From: Thiotrichaceae bacterium
Lineage (GTDB): Bacteria; Pseudomonadota; Gammaproteobacteria; Thiotrichales; Thiotrichaceae
NCBI GenBank assembly: GCA_023144895.1
Contig: JAGLEV010000052.1
Coordinates: 1 to 64,000 of the forward strand
DNA: 64,000 nucleotides
Direction: 5' to 3'
The notes under the pieces are model-generated. The model had not been told where the DNA came from. It saw only the letters and a list, made by a program, of their open reading frames with translations, and ran no database searches. Positions 40,084 through 50,149 of the stretch are shown piece by piece. Position 1 is the stretch's first letter. Each line of letters begins with the position of its first letter. A program made the position numbers and the translations under genes.

Positions 40084-42246
40084 ATGGATGTCTCCCATAT
40101 ACTCGATGAACTTAACGAAAACCAACGTGAAGCCGTTACTGCATCATCAAAATATGTTCTCGTTTTAGCGGGTGCTGGTAGTGGTAAAACACGTGTATTA
40201 GTACACCGTATTGCATGGCTTGTTGATGTTGAACAAGTTGCCAGTTATGGGATTATGGCGGTGACTTTTACCAATAAGGCAGCGGCAGAAATGCGTAGCC
40301 GTATTGAAGCGCTCTTAGGACGACCAGCAGGAGGAATGTGGGTGAGCACCTTCCACTCATTAGCCCACCGCATGTTACGTCGCTACTATGAAGAAGCTAA
40401 GCTTGATAAAAACTTTCAAATTATTGATTCTGATGATCAATTGCGCTTAGTCAAACGGATTATGAAAAGCCTTGAGCTAGACCCAAAGCAATGGCCCCCA
40501 CGACAGGCAGTCTGGTTTATTAATGAACAAAAGGATGCAGGCTTACGCTCTCAACATATTGATGATTCTAATAACTACCAAACTCAAATACTCAATAAGG
40601 TTTATGCAGAATATGAGGTTATTTGCCAGCGCTCTGCTGTGGTTGACTTTGCTGAATTATTACTTCGATCTTTAGAGTTAATACGAGACAATCCATCAAT
40701 ACAAGATCACTACCAGCAACGCTTTAAATATATTTTAGTTGATGAATTTCAAGATACCAATGAATTACAATATGCTTGGTTACGCCTATTGACTGGCAAG
40801 CAGACTACACTCTTTGCTGTTGGTGATGATGATCAATCTATCTATGGTTGGCGTGGTGCAAAGATAGAAAACATTCAAGATTTTAGTCGTGACTTTCCAA
40901 ACTCACAATTAGTTAAACTACAACAAAACTATCGCTCTACAGGCAATATCCTTAAAGCCGCTAACGCTCTCATTGAACAGAATCAGTCTCGCTTAGGCAA
41001 AGAGCTTTGGACAAAAGATGATGATGGTGAGTTGATTAAATTATTTACTGCCTTTAATGAAGTTGATGAGGCTGATTTTGTCATTTCTCATATTCAGAAA
41101 TGGGTCAAGAATAAGGGTAAATATAGTGATGCTACCATTTTATATCGCTCAAATGCACAGTCTCGTGTTTTTGAATCAAACTGCATTGAACAAAACATTC
41201 CCTATCGGGTTTATGGCGGCTTACGATTTTATGAACGGGCAGAAATTAAAGATGCGCTTTGTTATATTCGGCTAACAGCAAATCCTAATGATGACTCTTC
41301 TCTAGAACGAGTCATCAACCACCCTCCTCGTGGTCTTGGACAGAAAACGGTATCAGTCATTCGTGAGTATGCCCGTGATAACGAAATATCAATGTGGCAT
41401 GCTTGCCAACAGTTTATTAAAGGTAAAGTGTTAAATAATAGAGCAACAGGTTTACTTGCTCATTTTATTGCACTGATAGAAGCAATGGCAATAAGCAGAG
41501 AAGATCGCTTACAGGATCATTTTGCCAATGCTATTAAGCGATCTGGACTAAAAGCACATTACACTAAGAAGGAAGGCAGAGATAAAGGTCAGGGACGTAG
41601 TGAAAATCTTGATGAATTAGTTAATGCCGCGAGTGAATTTAATTATCAACCCGAAAGTGAACATCGAAATTTTAATGAATTAACGGCATTCCTTTCCACA
41701 ACAGCGCTTGATGCAGGCAATACGAATAAAACCAATGATTGTGTGCAAATGATGAGCATACATTCTGCTAAGGGCTTAGAATTCCCTCTTGTGTTCATCA
41801 CGGGCTTAGAACAAGGCTTATTCCCTCATCAAAATTCAATCGCTGAGGGGAATTTAGAAGAAGAGAGGCGCTTATGCTACGTTGCTATTACTCGTGCTTG
41901 TCAACAGCTCTGTATAAGCTATGCAGAACAACGGCAGTTATTTGGACAAACTAAACCCACCATCCCTTCAATCTTTCTTAATGAAATACCCAGTGAGCTT
42001 ATTGATGATATGCGCGGACATCGTCAACGATGGAATGTTACCCCACCAGGAATGAAACAAAAAAGCCGTGTTGATACGAATGCAACGGTATTTGCCATTG
42101 GTCAACTAGTGACTCACAATAAATTTGGTGAGGGTGTTGTGATCAATACCGAAGGCTCTGGAAAATCTGCTCGTATCAATGTGAATTTTTATCAATCAGG
42201 CTATAAATGGCTAATTATTCATTATGCTAATTTAAGAGCACTATAA
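40084..42246 (+). CDS. uvrD: DNA helicase II (UvrD)
   Basis: SF1 3'-5' helicase for mismatch and excision repair. From ATG 40084 (AAAGGAAAA upstream) it has 720 residues, as in E. coli. It has Walker A G-A-G-S-G-K-T (about 30-36), the F-T-N-K-A-A-A-E-M motif, V-D-E-F-Q-D-T-N, V-G-D-D-D-Q-S-I-Y-G-W-R-G-A, the G-L-E-F-P-L-V-F motif and a C-terminal Tudor-like end (F-G-E-G-V-V), which separates UvrD from Rep. An ATG at 40042 is in frame but less likely. Confidence 0.95.
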   Translation: MDVSHILDELNENQREAVTASSKYVLVLAGAGSGKTRVLVHRIAWLVDVEQVASYGIMAVTFTNKAAAEMRSRIEALLGRPAGGMWVSTFHSLAHRMLRRYYEEAKLDKNFQIIDSDDQLRLVKRIMKSLELDPKQWPPRQAVWFINEQKDAGLRSQHIDDSNNYQTQILNKVYAEYEVICQRSAVVDFAELLLRSLELIRDNPSIQDHYQQRFKYILVDEFQDTNELQYAWLRLLTGKQTTLFAVGDDDQSIYGWRGAKIENIQDFSRDFPNSQLVKLQQNYRSTGNILKAANALIEQNQSRLGKELWTKDDDGELIKLFTAFNEVDEADFVISHIQKWVKNKGKYSDATILYRSNAQSRVFESNCIEQNIPYRVYGGLRFYERAEIKDALCYIRLTANPNDDSSLERVINHPPRGLGQKTVSVIREYARDNEISMWHACQQFIKGKVLNNRATGLLAHFIALIEAMAISREDRLQDHFANAIKRSGLKAHYTKKEGRDKGQGRSENLDELVNAASEFNYQPESEHRNFNELTAFLSTTALDAGNTNKTNDCVQMMSIHSAKGLEFPLVFITGLEQGLFPHQNSIAEGNLEEERRLCYVAITRACQQLCISYAEQRQLFGQTKPTIPSIFLNEIPSELIDDMRGHRQRWNVTPPGMKQKSRVDTNATVFAIGQLVTHNKFGEGVVINTEGSGKSARINVNFYQSGYKWLIIHYANLRAL

Positions 42247-42266
42247 AAAACTTAAAATCCAGAATG

Positions 42267-42301
42267 AAAAAAGGCTCATGCAATAACATGAGCCTTTTTA
42301 G
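42267..42301. terminator. Bidirectional terminator uvrD / repeat protein
   Basis: AAAAAAGGCTCATG (42267-42280) pairs perfectly with CATGAGCCTTTTT (42287-42299) around a 6-base loop, 20 bases after uvrD and 38 after the stop of the convergent gene. A/T runs flank it on both sides. Confidence 0.9.
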
Positions 42302-42339
42302 TATTAACAGCTAAATCAATCGATAACTGTCAATAAATC

Positions 42340-43734
42340 TTACATGATATCTAGCTTCTCAAGTACCTTGATAGTCAAGCCACCACGAGGAAGATCATTC
42401 TCAACCTGATATTTATTAACAGAGTTCAATGTGCCACGACCAATACTTCCATCAACAGGACCATTGTAGAATCCTGCTTCTTTTAGTGCTGATTGAATTT
42501 TCTTATTTAATTCTTTAGTCATGTTTGTCTTACAAAGCACTTGTCTCCACTCAAGACGCTCACTAGTAGTCTTCTTGCGCTTCTCAACAGTCTTTGTTGT
42601 TGCCGCAATTGAACTACGTGAAACTTCAGCAGCCGTTGCAAGCTTCTCTACTTTAATCGACTTAGACTTAGCTTCAACTTTAACTTCTTCAACACTTGCT
42701 GGCTCGTCTAATACTTTTTTCACAACAGTTTGAGTACGTGCAGCGATTTCTTTCAAACACACCTGATTACCTGTGTAAGTGCCTTCACCTTTATCGGTAC
42801 TCACTGTCCATGAGAATTGTGCATCTTCAGTCTTGGTACGCACTTGAACATTAGTGAATTCAGCTTCAACTTCAACGGTTTCTTGTGTCGCATCGCTTAC
42901 AAGCTTCTGTACACGGTGAGGCTTAGTGACTTCAGAAACTTCTGTTTCTTCAATTTGAGCCTTGCTCTTTAAGACACTTTTAACAAAGGTATCGTACTTA
43001 GCAGGAACTTGAACCAAACACATGATCTCGCCTGTTGAGTTATCGAGTCTCTCAACTAAGCCAGAACCTTTTTTCCATACCGCTTTAGCAGGCTCGATTT
43101 CAACTTTTTCTTCAACTCTTTCATAAATTGCATCGGTTAGCTTTTTAACGGTATGTGCTTCACGAGTAACGATACTCTCTTCAACAGATTCAAACTCAGC
43201 CTGTTTGATAACAATTTTTTCAGATTCTTCTTTAACCTTGATTTGCTTGTCTTTCATTTCAAACTTAGCAGGAGTGTAATACTCACGGAAACATTGACCA
43301 GGCTCAGCATCATCAATATCAATTCCACTCGTTTTAGCAGCCACTAGCTGTGTTGGACTCGTAGGAATACCACGACGACCTAAGGAGCTTACCCACTCAG
43401 TACGTGCTGCTTCAACTTCAATGACTTCTTTTTCATTTTTAAACTTAGCTGGAACAGCCTTAAGCACAGTAAAAGCTGGCTTAGTTTCGATTTCTTTTTC
43501 TGCTTTATCAAAAGCTGCTGGAATAATTTCTACAGTTTCTTTCTCAGGGTTAACAATAACTTCTTCCGAAAGTATTTCAAAAACGGCAGGAACAATAACT
43601 TTAGCGAAACATTGACCTGGCTTAGCATCAGGTAGAGTATTAGTTGCATCAACTGGCGAGCCTTCAGCATAAGATTGCATTGCCGTAGAGACTGCGATTG
43701 TTAATATTGCCACTGAGGCTAGACTTCTTTTCAT
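42340..43734 (-). CDS. Secreted four-repeat protein with C-terminal peptidoglycan-binding domain
   Basis: The 464-residue protein has a signal peptide (about 1-23, ending S-Y-A). It has four consecutive repeats, each opening with a Cys and closing with a Trp: C42-W114, C148-W220, C239-W309 and C326-W396 (72, 72, 70 and 70 residues apart). Each shows V/T-P-A-K/V-F/Y or a similar strand, a K/E/V-rich middle, and an E-V/I-E-A type end before the Trp. Another Cys is at 401. The tail (about 405-464) matches a PG_binding_1 domain: I-Q-S-A-L-K-E-A-G-F-Y-N-G-P-V-D-G-S-I-G. The repeats are not a family I know. It probably coats or bridges the cell wall. AGGATAAAG precedes the ATG. Confidence 0.85.
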   Translation of the reverse strand: MKRSLASVAILTIAVSTAMQSYAEGSPVDATNTLPDAKPGQCFAKVIVPAVFEILSEEVIVNPEKETVEIIPAAFDKAEKEIETKPAFTVLKAVPAKFKNEKEVIEVEAARTEWVSSLGRRGIPTSPTQLVAAKTSGIDIDDAEPGQCFREYYTPAKFEMKDKQIKVKEESEKIVIKQAEFESVEESIVTREAHTVKKLTDAIYERVEEKVEIEPAKAVWKKGSGLVERLDNSTGEIMCLVQVPAKYDTFVKSVLKSKAQIEETEVSEVTKPHRVQKLVSDATQETVEVEAEFTNVQVRTKTEDAQFSWTVSTDKGEGTYTGNQVCLKEIAARTQTVVKKVLDEPASVEEVKVEAKSKSIKVEKLATAAEVSRSSIAATTKTVEKRKKTTSERLEWRQVLCKTNMTKELNKKIQSALKEAGFYNGPVDGSIGRGTLNSVNKYQVENDLPRGGLTIKVLEKLDIM

Positions 43735-44236
43735 ATTCTTTATCCTAAATAACTTTCTATAGTTAGTTTTAAAAGGGTGGGAGTTTCTTCCTCTATCTGC
43801 CTAGACAGAGACGCTATGATGAAACTCCAATCATTTCCGACAATGAAATTCCCCGTTTTGATTTAATGGAGTGAGTTACTATTAGTTGCTATTAATTTTC
43901 TAGTGTAAAATAGTAATCTCTTTTTCTAAAGGTTCACCCGATGTAAGACGTAATAAGGGCTCTATAAGACACTCAACACTCTAACTCTATTAGAGTCTAA
44001 CTTAGCCCAACGAGCATGGAGTTGATCTAAATAAGAAAAGTAACAATAACTAAAAACACAACATCAATAGTACAATTGAGTGGAGATTTCAATTTATATA
44101 CTTTATTGGCAACTATTGAGGTTTGCCAATAAAATATTCATCGTATTTGTGTGATATTATAAATACTTATTTCTAGTTAACAAGCTTTGTCTGCAGATAG
44201 TATAAACATCAGACAGTTTTGCTAATGAAACCCCAC
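43735..44236. other. 502-base intergenic region with structured leader
   Basis: No coding frame is seen. It contains the two-tier hairpin at 43780-43828 and a small inverted repeat ACTCT-ATT-AGAGT at 43984-43996. The nuoN transcript should end in it, but no clear terminator was found near its stop. Confidence 0.5.
43780..43828 (-). ncRNA. Two-tier hairpin in the leader of the repeat-protein gene
   Basis: In minus-strand RNA, GGAGTTTC (43828-43821) pairs with GAAACTCC (43787-43780), and inside it CTCTGTCT (43810-43803) pairs with AGATAGAG (43798-43791) around a 4-base loop. One inner pair is G-U only in the minus-strand RNA, which favours that strand as the transcribed one. It lies about 45 bases upstream of the start codon. 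It may be a 5' UTR control element or the terminator of the nuo operon, since CCCACCCTTTT follows. Confidence 0.4.
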
Positions 44237-45667
44237 CTAAATACTTTGTTTGATCGCTATTAAGCACAATGCCATCAAGCTAGGAGTCAACCCCAAAGCC
44301 ACAACTAGCAAACCATTAACCGATAACAGTGCATTAAAGCTAATACTCATGCTAATCGACCGCTCATCAATAGGTTTATCAAAGTACATCAATTTAATCG
44401 CACGTAAGTAGTAAAATGCACCCACTACTGACATAAGTACTGCGATGACGGCTAACCATACAAATCCTGCACTAACGACAGCTTGTAATATGTAAAGCTT
44501 TGCAAAGAAGCCAACGAGAGGTGGCACACCTGCCATTGAGAATAAAAACAGCATCATCATAAAGGCATACCAAGGATGACGACGGCTTAAGCCCCGCAGA
44601 TCATCCAGCTCTTCAGCATCACCATCTTCATGACTTAGAGCAATTAATATTGCAAATCCACCTAGCGCTGTGATTGCGTAAGTAATCGCATAATACATTG
44701 CCGCAGAATATCCACCTTCAGATGCACTAACAAAACCCAATAGAACAAAGCCCATGTGTGAAATCGTTGAATAAGCCAACATGCGCTTAAGGTTAGTTTG
44801 TGCAATCGCAGCAATATTACCAATCACCATCGACATAACAATTAAAGGTATTAGCATTTGCTGCCAACCCTCTGAGCCAAACTCCATCCCCCCCACTAAA
44901 AGACGCATTGTCATTGCAAAAACAGCAATTTTAGGCGCAGAAGCTAACATCATGGTAACAGGTGTTGGTGCTCCTTGATAAACATCAGGAACCCACATAT
45001 GAAAAGGTGCTACACCAAACTTAAAGCCTAAGCCCACAATAATAAAGGTCAAAGCAAAGAGTAATGCCACACTACTCATAATCTTTTGATTAGCAACATA
45101 CTCAGCAATACTACTAAGCTCAATAGAGCCACTAAGACCATAAAGTAATGACATGCCATATAACAGCATGCCTGAAGCAATGGCACCAAGAACAAAGTAC
45201 TTCATTGCTGCCTCAGTACAGCGACCATTATCACGATTGAAGGCAACCAGTGCATACATTGATAATGACAGTAGTTCCAGCCCCATATACAACATAAGCA
45301 AGGTATTCGCTGAAATCATCACCATCATACCGAGTGTGGCAAATAAGCTAATACTATAAAACTCACCTTTGAATATTTTGCGATCAATCAAATAAGGCTT
45401 AGAGTAAACAAAGATAGCGGTAACAATCGATAATACTGCCATCTTCAAGACAACTGAAAGCGTGTCATGGACAAACATTCCGTTAAAAGCAAGTGCCTTC
45501 GCTTCTGTCCAGCTTTGGTATGTTAAAACCAGTGTGACACCAAGAGCTAATAAAGAAGCCCAATAACCTATAGAACGAAATTTATCTTTGAGAAAAACAT
45601 CCAACAATAGAATAAAACAAGTTGCCGAAAGTAAGAATATCTCTGGAGTAGCAAGGCTAAATGACAT
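44237..45667 (-). CDS. nuoN: NADH-quinone oxidoreductase subunit N
   Basis: Proton-pumping, antiporter-like membrane subunit. The 476-residue protein has about 14 TM helices, with the E-L-L-S-L-S-M-Y-A-L segment, V-A-P-F-H-M-W-V-P-D-V-Y-Q-G-A-P-T-P and the lysines in L-K-R-M-L-A-Y-S-T-I-S-H-M-G-F. Its ATG overlaps the nuoM stop (TAATG). Last gene of the nuo operon. Confidence 0.97.
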   Translation of the reverse strand: MSFSLATPEIFLLSATCFILLLDVFLKDKFRSIGYWASLLALGVTLVLTYQSWTEAKALAFNGMFVHDTLSVVLKMAVLSIVTAIFVYSKPYLIDRKIFKGEFYSISLFATLGMMVMISANTLLMLYMGLELLSLSMYALVAFNRDNGRCTEAAMKYFVLGAIASGMLLYGMSLLYGLSGSIELSSIAEYVANQKIMSSVALLFALTFIIVGLGFKFGVAPFHMWVPDVYQGAPTPVTMMLASAPKIAVFAMTMRLLVGGMEFGSEGWQQMLIPLIVMSMVIGNIAAIAQTNLKRMLAYSTISHMGFVLLGFVSASEGGYSAAMYYAITYAITALGGFAILIALSHEDGDAEELDDLRGLSRRHPWYAFMMMLFLFSMAGVPPLVGFFAKLYILQAVVSAGFVWLAVIAVLMSVVGAFYYLRAIKLMYFDKPIDERSISMSISFNALLSVNGLLVVALGLTPSLMALCLIAIKQSI

Positions 45668-47187
45668 TAGTTTGCTCCTGGTATTTTAGTTTGTACGGCC
45701 AATTCAACAACATGGGCGAGTGATACTTCCATAACATGTGTTAGTGGTTCTGGCCATAGACCCAGTAATAAGACGGCAAATGCCAGTACTGACAAAATAA
45801 CAAATTCACGCTTATTTAAATCAATCAAGTTCGCTACTTGCTCATTAGCAACACCACCAAAGAGCACACGTTTAACTAGCCAAAGAGTATAAGCCGCACC
45901 AACGATCAATGTTGTTGCCGCTAGGAAGGCATACCAGAAGTTTGCCTTAAAGCTGGCGAGAATAATCCAAAACTCACCCACAAAGCCAGAGGTTCCTGGC
46001 AAGCCTGTATTTGCCATCGCAAAGAGGACAAAAAAGCCAGCAAAGATAGGCATAGTGTTTGCAACACCACCATAGGCTGAAATTTCACGAGTATGCATAC
46101 GATCATATAGCACACCAATGGATAAGAACATCGCACCAGAAATAAAGCCATGCGATATCATTTGCACCATGCCACCTTGCATTGCAAGCATGGAGCCACT
46201 AGTACTCCCTGTATTTGCCTGTATTGCGTAAACAAGGAAGAAAGCCAGTGTGACAAAGCCCATGTGTGCAATGGATGAATAAGCGACTAGCTTTTTCATG
46301 TCTTTTTGCACGAGTGCAATAAAGCCAATATAGACCACAGCAGTTAGTGACATAAAGATCACTAGCCAAGTCAACTCACGTGCACCATCGGGAACAATCG
46401 GTAAGGCAAACCGTAAAAAGCCATAACCACCAATTTTCAACATGATTGCGGCAAGAACGACTGAACCCCCTGTTGGTGCCTCAACATGTGCATCAGGCAA
46501 CCAAGTATGTACTGGCCACATCGGTACTTTCACACCAAAGGCAATTAAGAATGACAGGAAGATTAATATCTGTGGTGTCATTCCCATCTCAAGCTTAACT
46601 AAGTCGGCAATGGCAAAGCTACCACTCATGTTATACATGTATAACAGGCTAACCAGCATAAATACTGAGCCAAAGAAGGTGTATAGGAAGAATTTTACGG
46701 TTGCATAAACACGGTTCACGCCTCCCCAAATACCAATCACAATAAACATCGGTATCAGCATGGCTTCAAAGAAGACATAGAACAACATCGCATCTTGAGC
46801 AGCAAACACACCATTAATGATGCCTTCCATAATCAAGAATGCTGCCATATATTGTGCGGGACGTTTTTTAATCACCTCCCAAGCAGCCAAAACAATTAAT
46901 ATGGTAATAAAGGTATTCAGCAAAATCAATGGCATGGAAATGCCATCCACACCTAGCGAATAATTTATCTTAAATGCTTCTATCCACACATGATGCTCAA
47001 CAAACTGCATCTCAAATGTGCTTGCATCAAAGCCAGTATAAAGTGGCAGACTTAATGCAAAGGTTATAAGAGTAAATACTAGTGCAGTAATCCGTGATAA
47101 TTTATCACCTGCAACCAGAACAATGAGACCACCTAATATAGGTAACCAAATAAGAAGACTTAGCAATGACCATCCATCCAAAAGCAT
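45667..47187 (-). CDS. nuoM: NADH-quinone oxidoreductase subunit M
   Basis: Antiporter-like membrane subunit. From ATG 47187 it has 506 residues and begins M-L-L-D-G-W-S-L-L-S-L-L-I-W-L-P, the family start. The frame is open to 47313, but that would overlap nuoL by 121 bases. It has V-P-M-W-P-V-H-T-W-L-P-D-A-H-V-E-A-P-T and L-V-A-Y-S-S-I-A-H-M-G. The gap to nuoL is 5 bases. Confidence 0.97.
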   Translation of the reverse strand: MLLDGWSLLSLLIWLPILGGLIVLVAGDKLSRITALVFTLITFALSLPLYTGFDASTFEMQFVEHHVWIEAFKINYSLGVDGISMPLILLNTFITILIVLAAWEVIKKRPAQYMAAFLIMEGIINGVFAAQDAMLFYVFFEAMLIPMFIVIGIWGGVNRVYATVKFFLYTFFGSVFMLVSLLYMYNMSGSFAIADLVKLEMGMTPQILIFLSFLIAFGVKVPMWPVHTWLPDAHVEAPTGGSVVLAAIMLKIGGYGFLRFALPIVPDGARELTWLVIFMSLTAVVYIGFIALVQKDMKKLVAYSSIAHMGFVTLAFFLVYAIQANTGSTSGSMLAMQGGMVQMISHGFISGAMFLSIGVLYDRMHTREISAYGGVANTMPIFAGFFVLFAMANTGLPGTSGFVGEFWIILASFKANFWYAFLAATTLIVGAAYTLWLVKRVLFGGVANEQVANLIDLNKREFVILSVLAFAVLLLGLWPEPLTHVMEVSLAHVVELAVQTKIPGAN

Positions 47188-47192
47188 ACTAT

Positions 47193-49202
47193 TTATCCCG
47201 AAATCCCTAACACGTTCGTCTTGTAAATAACCCATGAAATTAAGCCTAGTAGCCCAATGATCATTGAGAATGCGTAGTGATACATAAACCCAGTTTGTAA
47301 ATATCGTGACCAAGCTGAAAACTTTTTAACGATCCAAGCTGAGCCATTGACCATACAGCCATCAATCAAGCAACGATCACCTGCTGCCCATAACCCTTTA
47401 CCTAAAGCAATAGCACCACCTGCAAAGACGCGTTGATTAAAGGCATCCAGATAATACTTATTGTCTAATAGGGTATGTAACCAACGGAAGTGCTTATAGA
47501 ACCAGCTTGCAATCTCTGGTTTACGCATATAGATAAACCAAGCAGAACCCACTCCTGAAATAGCTAACCAGAATGGCAATGACATTAAGCCATGAGCAAT
47601 AAATGCAAAGATACCGTGATAATGATCTTTCATCTCTGTCGCTAAAGAGCCTTCAGTACCAACACCTGCAATAACATTTTTAAAGAAGTCGCCCACAACC
47701 ATTGGATACAATAAGTAACCTGAAATAACCGCAGGTATAGCCAGTGCAATAAGTGGCACTGTAACGACCCAAGGTGATTCATGAAGATGTTCACGAGTAT
47801 GATCATCCATACGTTCTTTGCCGTGGAAGACGAGGAAGAACATACGGAAACTATAGAATGCTGTCACAAAGACACCGATTAACACCATCCAATAGGCAAT
47901 TTGTGCGTGAGGGGTACTAGAAGCATGAACCGCTTCGATAATAAGATCTTTTGAGAAAAAGCCTGAGAAGCCAGGGAAACCAATCAAGGCTAAAGAACCG
48001 ACTAAAGAAGTCCAATAGGTTATTGGCATATATTTCTTCAAGCCACCCATCTTGCGCATGTCTTGCTCATGATGCATGGCGATAATAACCGAACCTGCCG
48101 CCAAGAAGAGTAAGGCTTTAAAGAAGGCATGAGTCATTAAGTGGAAAACAGCTGCACCATAGGCTGAAGCACCTAATGCAACCGTCATGTAACCTAATTG
48201 TGACAACGTTGAATACGCAACGACCCGCTTAATATCATGCTGAATGATACCAATAAAGCCCATAAATAAGGCAGTTACTGCACCAACAAGCAACACAACG
48301 CTCAATGCGGTTGTACTTAACTCAAACAGTGGTGACATCCGTGCCACCATGAAGATACCTGCTGTTACCATTGTTGCAGCATGAATCAATGCCGATATTG
48401 GTGTAGGACCTTCCATTGAATCAGGCAACCAAACATGTAGTGGGACTTGAGCTGATTTACCCATTGCTCCCACAAAGAGCAATAAACAAGCAACCGTAAT
48501 GACTGACCATTCTTCAGCACCAAAGATAGACATCGTTACGCCTTCGACTTCAGGTGCTTTTGCAAAGACTTCAGCATAGTCCATTGAGCCAAAGTACATT
48601 AATACCGTAGCAATACCCAATAAGAATCCAAAGTCACCGACACGGTTAACTAAGAATGCTTTCATATTGGCAAAAATCGCAGTCTCACGTGTTGACCAAA
48701 AACCAATGAGTAAATAAGAGACTAAACCAACCGCTTCCCAACCAAAGAATAACTGCATAAAGTTATTCGACATAACCAAAATCAGCATCGAAAAGGTAAA
48801 GAGTGAAATATAACTAAAGAAACGCTGATAACTATGGCGACCGACTAAACTACCTTTCGGCCAATTATCCTCATCATGCTCCATGTAACCAATGGTATAA
48901 ATATGCACCATTAACGAGACAAAAGTGACAACGACCATCATCATGGCCGTTAGATTATCAATCAAGAAGCCAACATTAAATGCCAAGCCATCAATTGCCG
49001 CCCATGTATAGACATTACCATTAAAGGCGTTGCCATCAAATGCAATATGTTTTAGTACATAAAAAGACAGCAAACAAGCAATACCAACACCCAATATGGT
49101 GACAATATGTGCGCCTTTACGACCAATTTTACTACCAAATAAGCCCGCTATAATGGCACCCAATAAAGGTGCTAGAGGAATTGCTAAATAGATACTTTCC
49201 AT
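47193..49202 (-). CDS. nuoL: NADH-quinone oxidoreductase subunit L
   Basis: The distal antiporter-like pump with a long lateral helix. The 669-residue protein has A-Q-V-P-L-H-V-W-L-P-D-S-M-E-G-P-T-P and K-R-V-V-A-Y-S-T-L-S-Q-L-G. The C-terminal part carries the lateral amphipathic helix and a final TM segment. 3 bases separate it from nuoK. Confidence 0.97.
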   Translation of the reverse strand: MESIYLAIPLAPLLGAIIAGLFGSKIGRKGAHIVTILGVGIACLLSFYVLKHIAFDGNAFNGNVYTWAAIDGLAFNVGFLIDNLTAMMMVVVTFVSLMVHIYTIGYMEHDEDNWPKGSLVGRHSYQRFFSYISLFTFSMLILVMSNNFMQLFFGWEAVGLVSYLLIGFWSTRETAIFANMKAFLVNRVGDFGFLLGIATVLMYFGSMDYAEVFAKAPEVEGVTMSIFGAEEWSVITVACLLLFVGAMGKSAQVPLHVWLPDSMEGPTPISALIHAATMVTAGIFMVARMSPLFELSTTALSVVLLVGAVTALFMGFIGIIQHDIKRVVAYSTLSQLGYMTVALGASAYGAAVFHLMTHAFFKALLFLAAGSVIIAMHHEQDMRKMGGLKKYMPITYWTSLVGSLALIGFPGFSGFFSKDLIIEAVHASSTPHAQIAYWMVLIGVFVTAFYSFRMFFLVFHGKERMDDHTREHLHESPWVVTVPLIALAIPAVISGYLLYPMVVGDFFKNVIAGVGTEGSLATEMKDHYHGIFAFIAHGLMSLPFWLAISGVGSAWFIYMRKPEIASWFYKHFRWLHTLLDNKYYLDAFNQRVFAGGAIALGKGLWAAGDRCLIDGCMVNGSAWIVKKFSAWSRYLQTGFMYHYAFSMIIGLLGLISWVIYKTNVLGISG

Positions 49203-49205
49203 TGC

Positions 49206-49511
49206 TTACCCCTTCATCTCGTCAATTTCTTGAACATTAATCGTGCCACGATTTCTAAACAACACCATAAGAATTGCCAAGCCAATAGCCGCTTCTGCTG
49301 CTGCTACGGTAAGTATAAAGAAGACAAATACCTGCCCTGCCATATCGCCTGAGAAATGAGAAAAGGCAATAAAGTTAATATTAACTGCCAATAACATCAA
49401 TTCAATCGACATTAATATGATGATCATATTTTTACGATTAAGGAAGATACCTGCAATACTGATAGCAAATAATAAGGCACTCACAACTAAAAAGTCTGAT
49501 AACTGAACCAT
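49206..49511 (-). CDS. nuoK: NADH-quinone oxidoreductase subunit K
   Basis: Small three-TM subunit. From ATG 49511 it has 101 residues, the canonical length, starting M-V-Q-L-S-D-F. The conserved glutamates in [10 protein letters not shown] and A-A-E-A-A-I-G-L are present. An upstream in-frame start at 49538 would overlap nuoJ and is rejected; only one base separates the nuoJ stop from this ATG. Confidence 0.96.
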   Translation of the reverse strand: MVQLSDFLVVSALLFAISIAGIFLNRKNMIIILMSIELMLLAVNINFIAFSHFSGDMAGQVFVFFILTVAAAEAAIGLAILMVLFRNRGTINVQEIDEMKG

Positions 49512-49512
49512 C

Positions 49513-50118
49513 TTATGAACCCGCCCTCTTCTCTGCATCCATCTTAATAATCCTCAAACGATCAGAACTTTTTACTCTGACCTGTTCACCTGGTTTTTGT
49601 GATTTTGTATTGATTGGACGTTTACGATGCGCCAATACAATGGCAGCAACAATCGCTACTAATAAAATAACCGCTGCTATCTCAAAAGGATAAACATACT
49701 GGGTATACAATACTTCACCTAAAGCCTCCGTGTTGCTGTGATTTGCAGGTAGTGGAGCAGGAATTGGTTTATCAAATACCTTGGACATCATCACCAGTAT
49801 CATCTCCGCCGCAATCACGACAGCAATGAGCAAGCCTATGGGTAAATAACGCATAAAACCTTCACGCAATAAATCCGTATTGATATCAAGCATCATGATA
49901 ACAAAGAGGAACAGCACCATCACCGCTCCCACATAAACCAAGACAAGGACAACGCCAAGAAACTCTGCTTCCAGCATAATCCAAATAGCAGAACTACTAA
50001 AAAAAGCAGCAATAAGAAACAATGCGGCAAGCACAGGGTTGCGCACCGTCACGACACTCACAGCAGACATTATTAATGCCGTAGCAAATAAATAAAAGAT
50101 GATCTGTTCAAATCCCAT
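49513..50118 (-). CDS. nuoJ: NADH-quinone oxidoreductase subunit J
   Basis: Membrane subunit with five TM helices and the pi-bulge helix ([12 protein letters not shown]). The 201-residue protein has the family start [12 protein letters not shown]. The C-terminus from about 170 is a basic soluble tail. It lies 31 bases after nuoI. Confidence 0.96.
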   Translation of the reverse strand: MGFEQIIFYLFATALIMSAVSVVTVRNPVLAALFLIAAFFSSSAIWIMLEAEFLGVVLVLVYVGAVMVLFLFVIMMLDINTDLLREGFMRYLPIGLLIAVVIAAEMILVMMSKVFDKPIPAPLPANHSNTEALGEVLYTQYVYPFEIAAVILLVAIVAAIVLAHRKRPINTKSQKPGEQVRVKSSDRLRIIKMDAEKRAGS

Positions 50119-50149
50119 AAACGTAACGCTCTAACTCCATGAATACAAT

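Noticed and set aside
47188-47313. N-terminal extension of nuoM
   Set aside because: It overlaps nuoL by 121 bases and is absent from the family.
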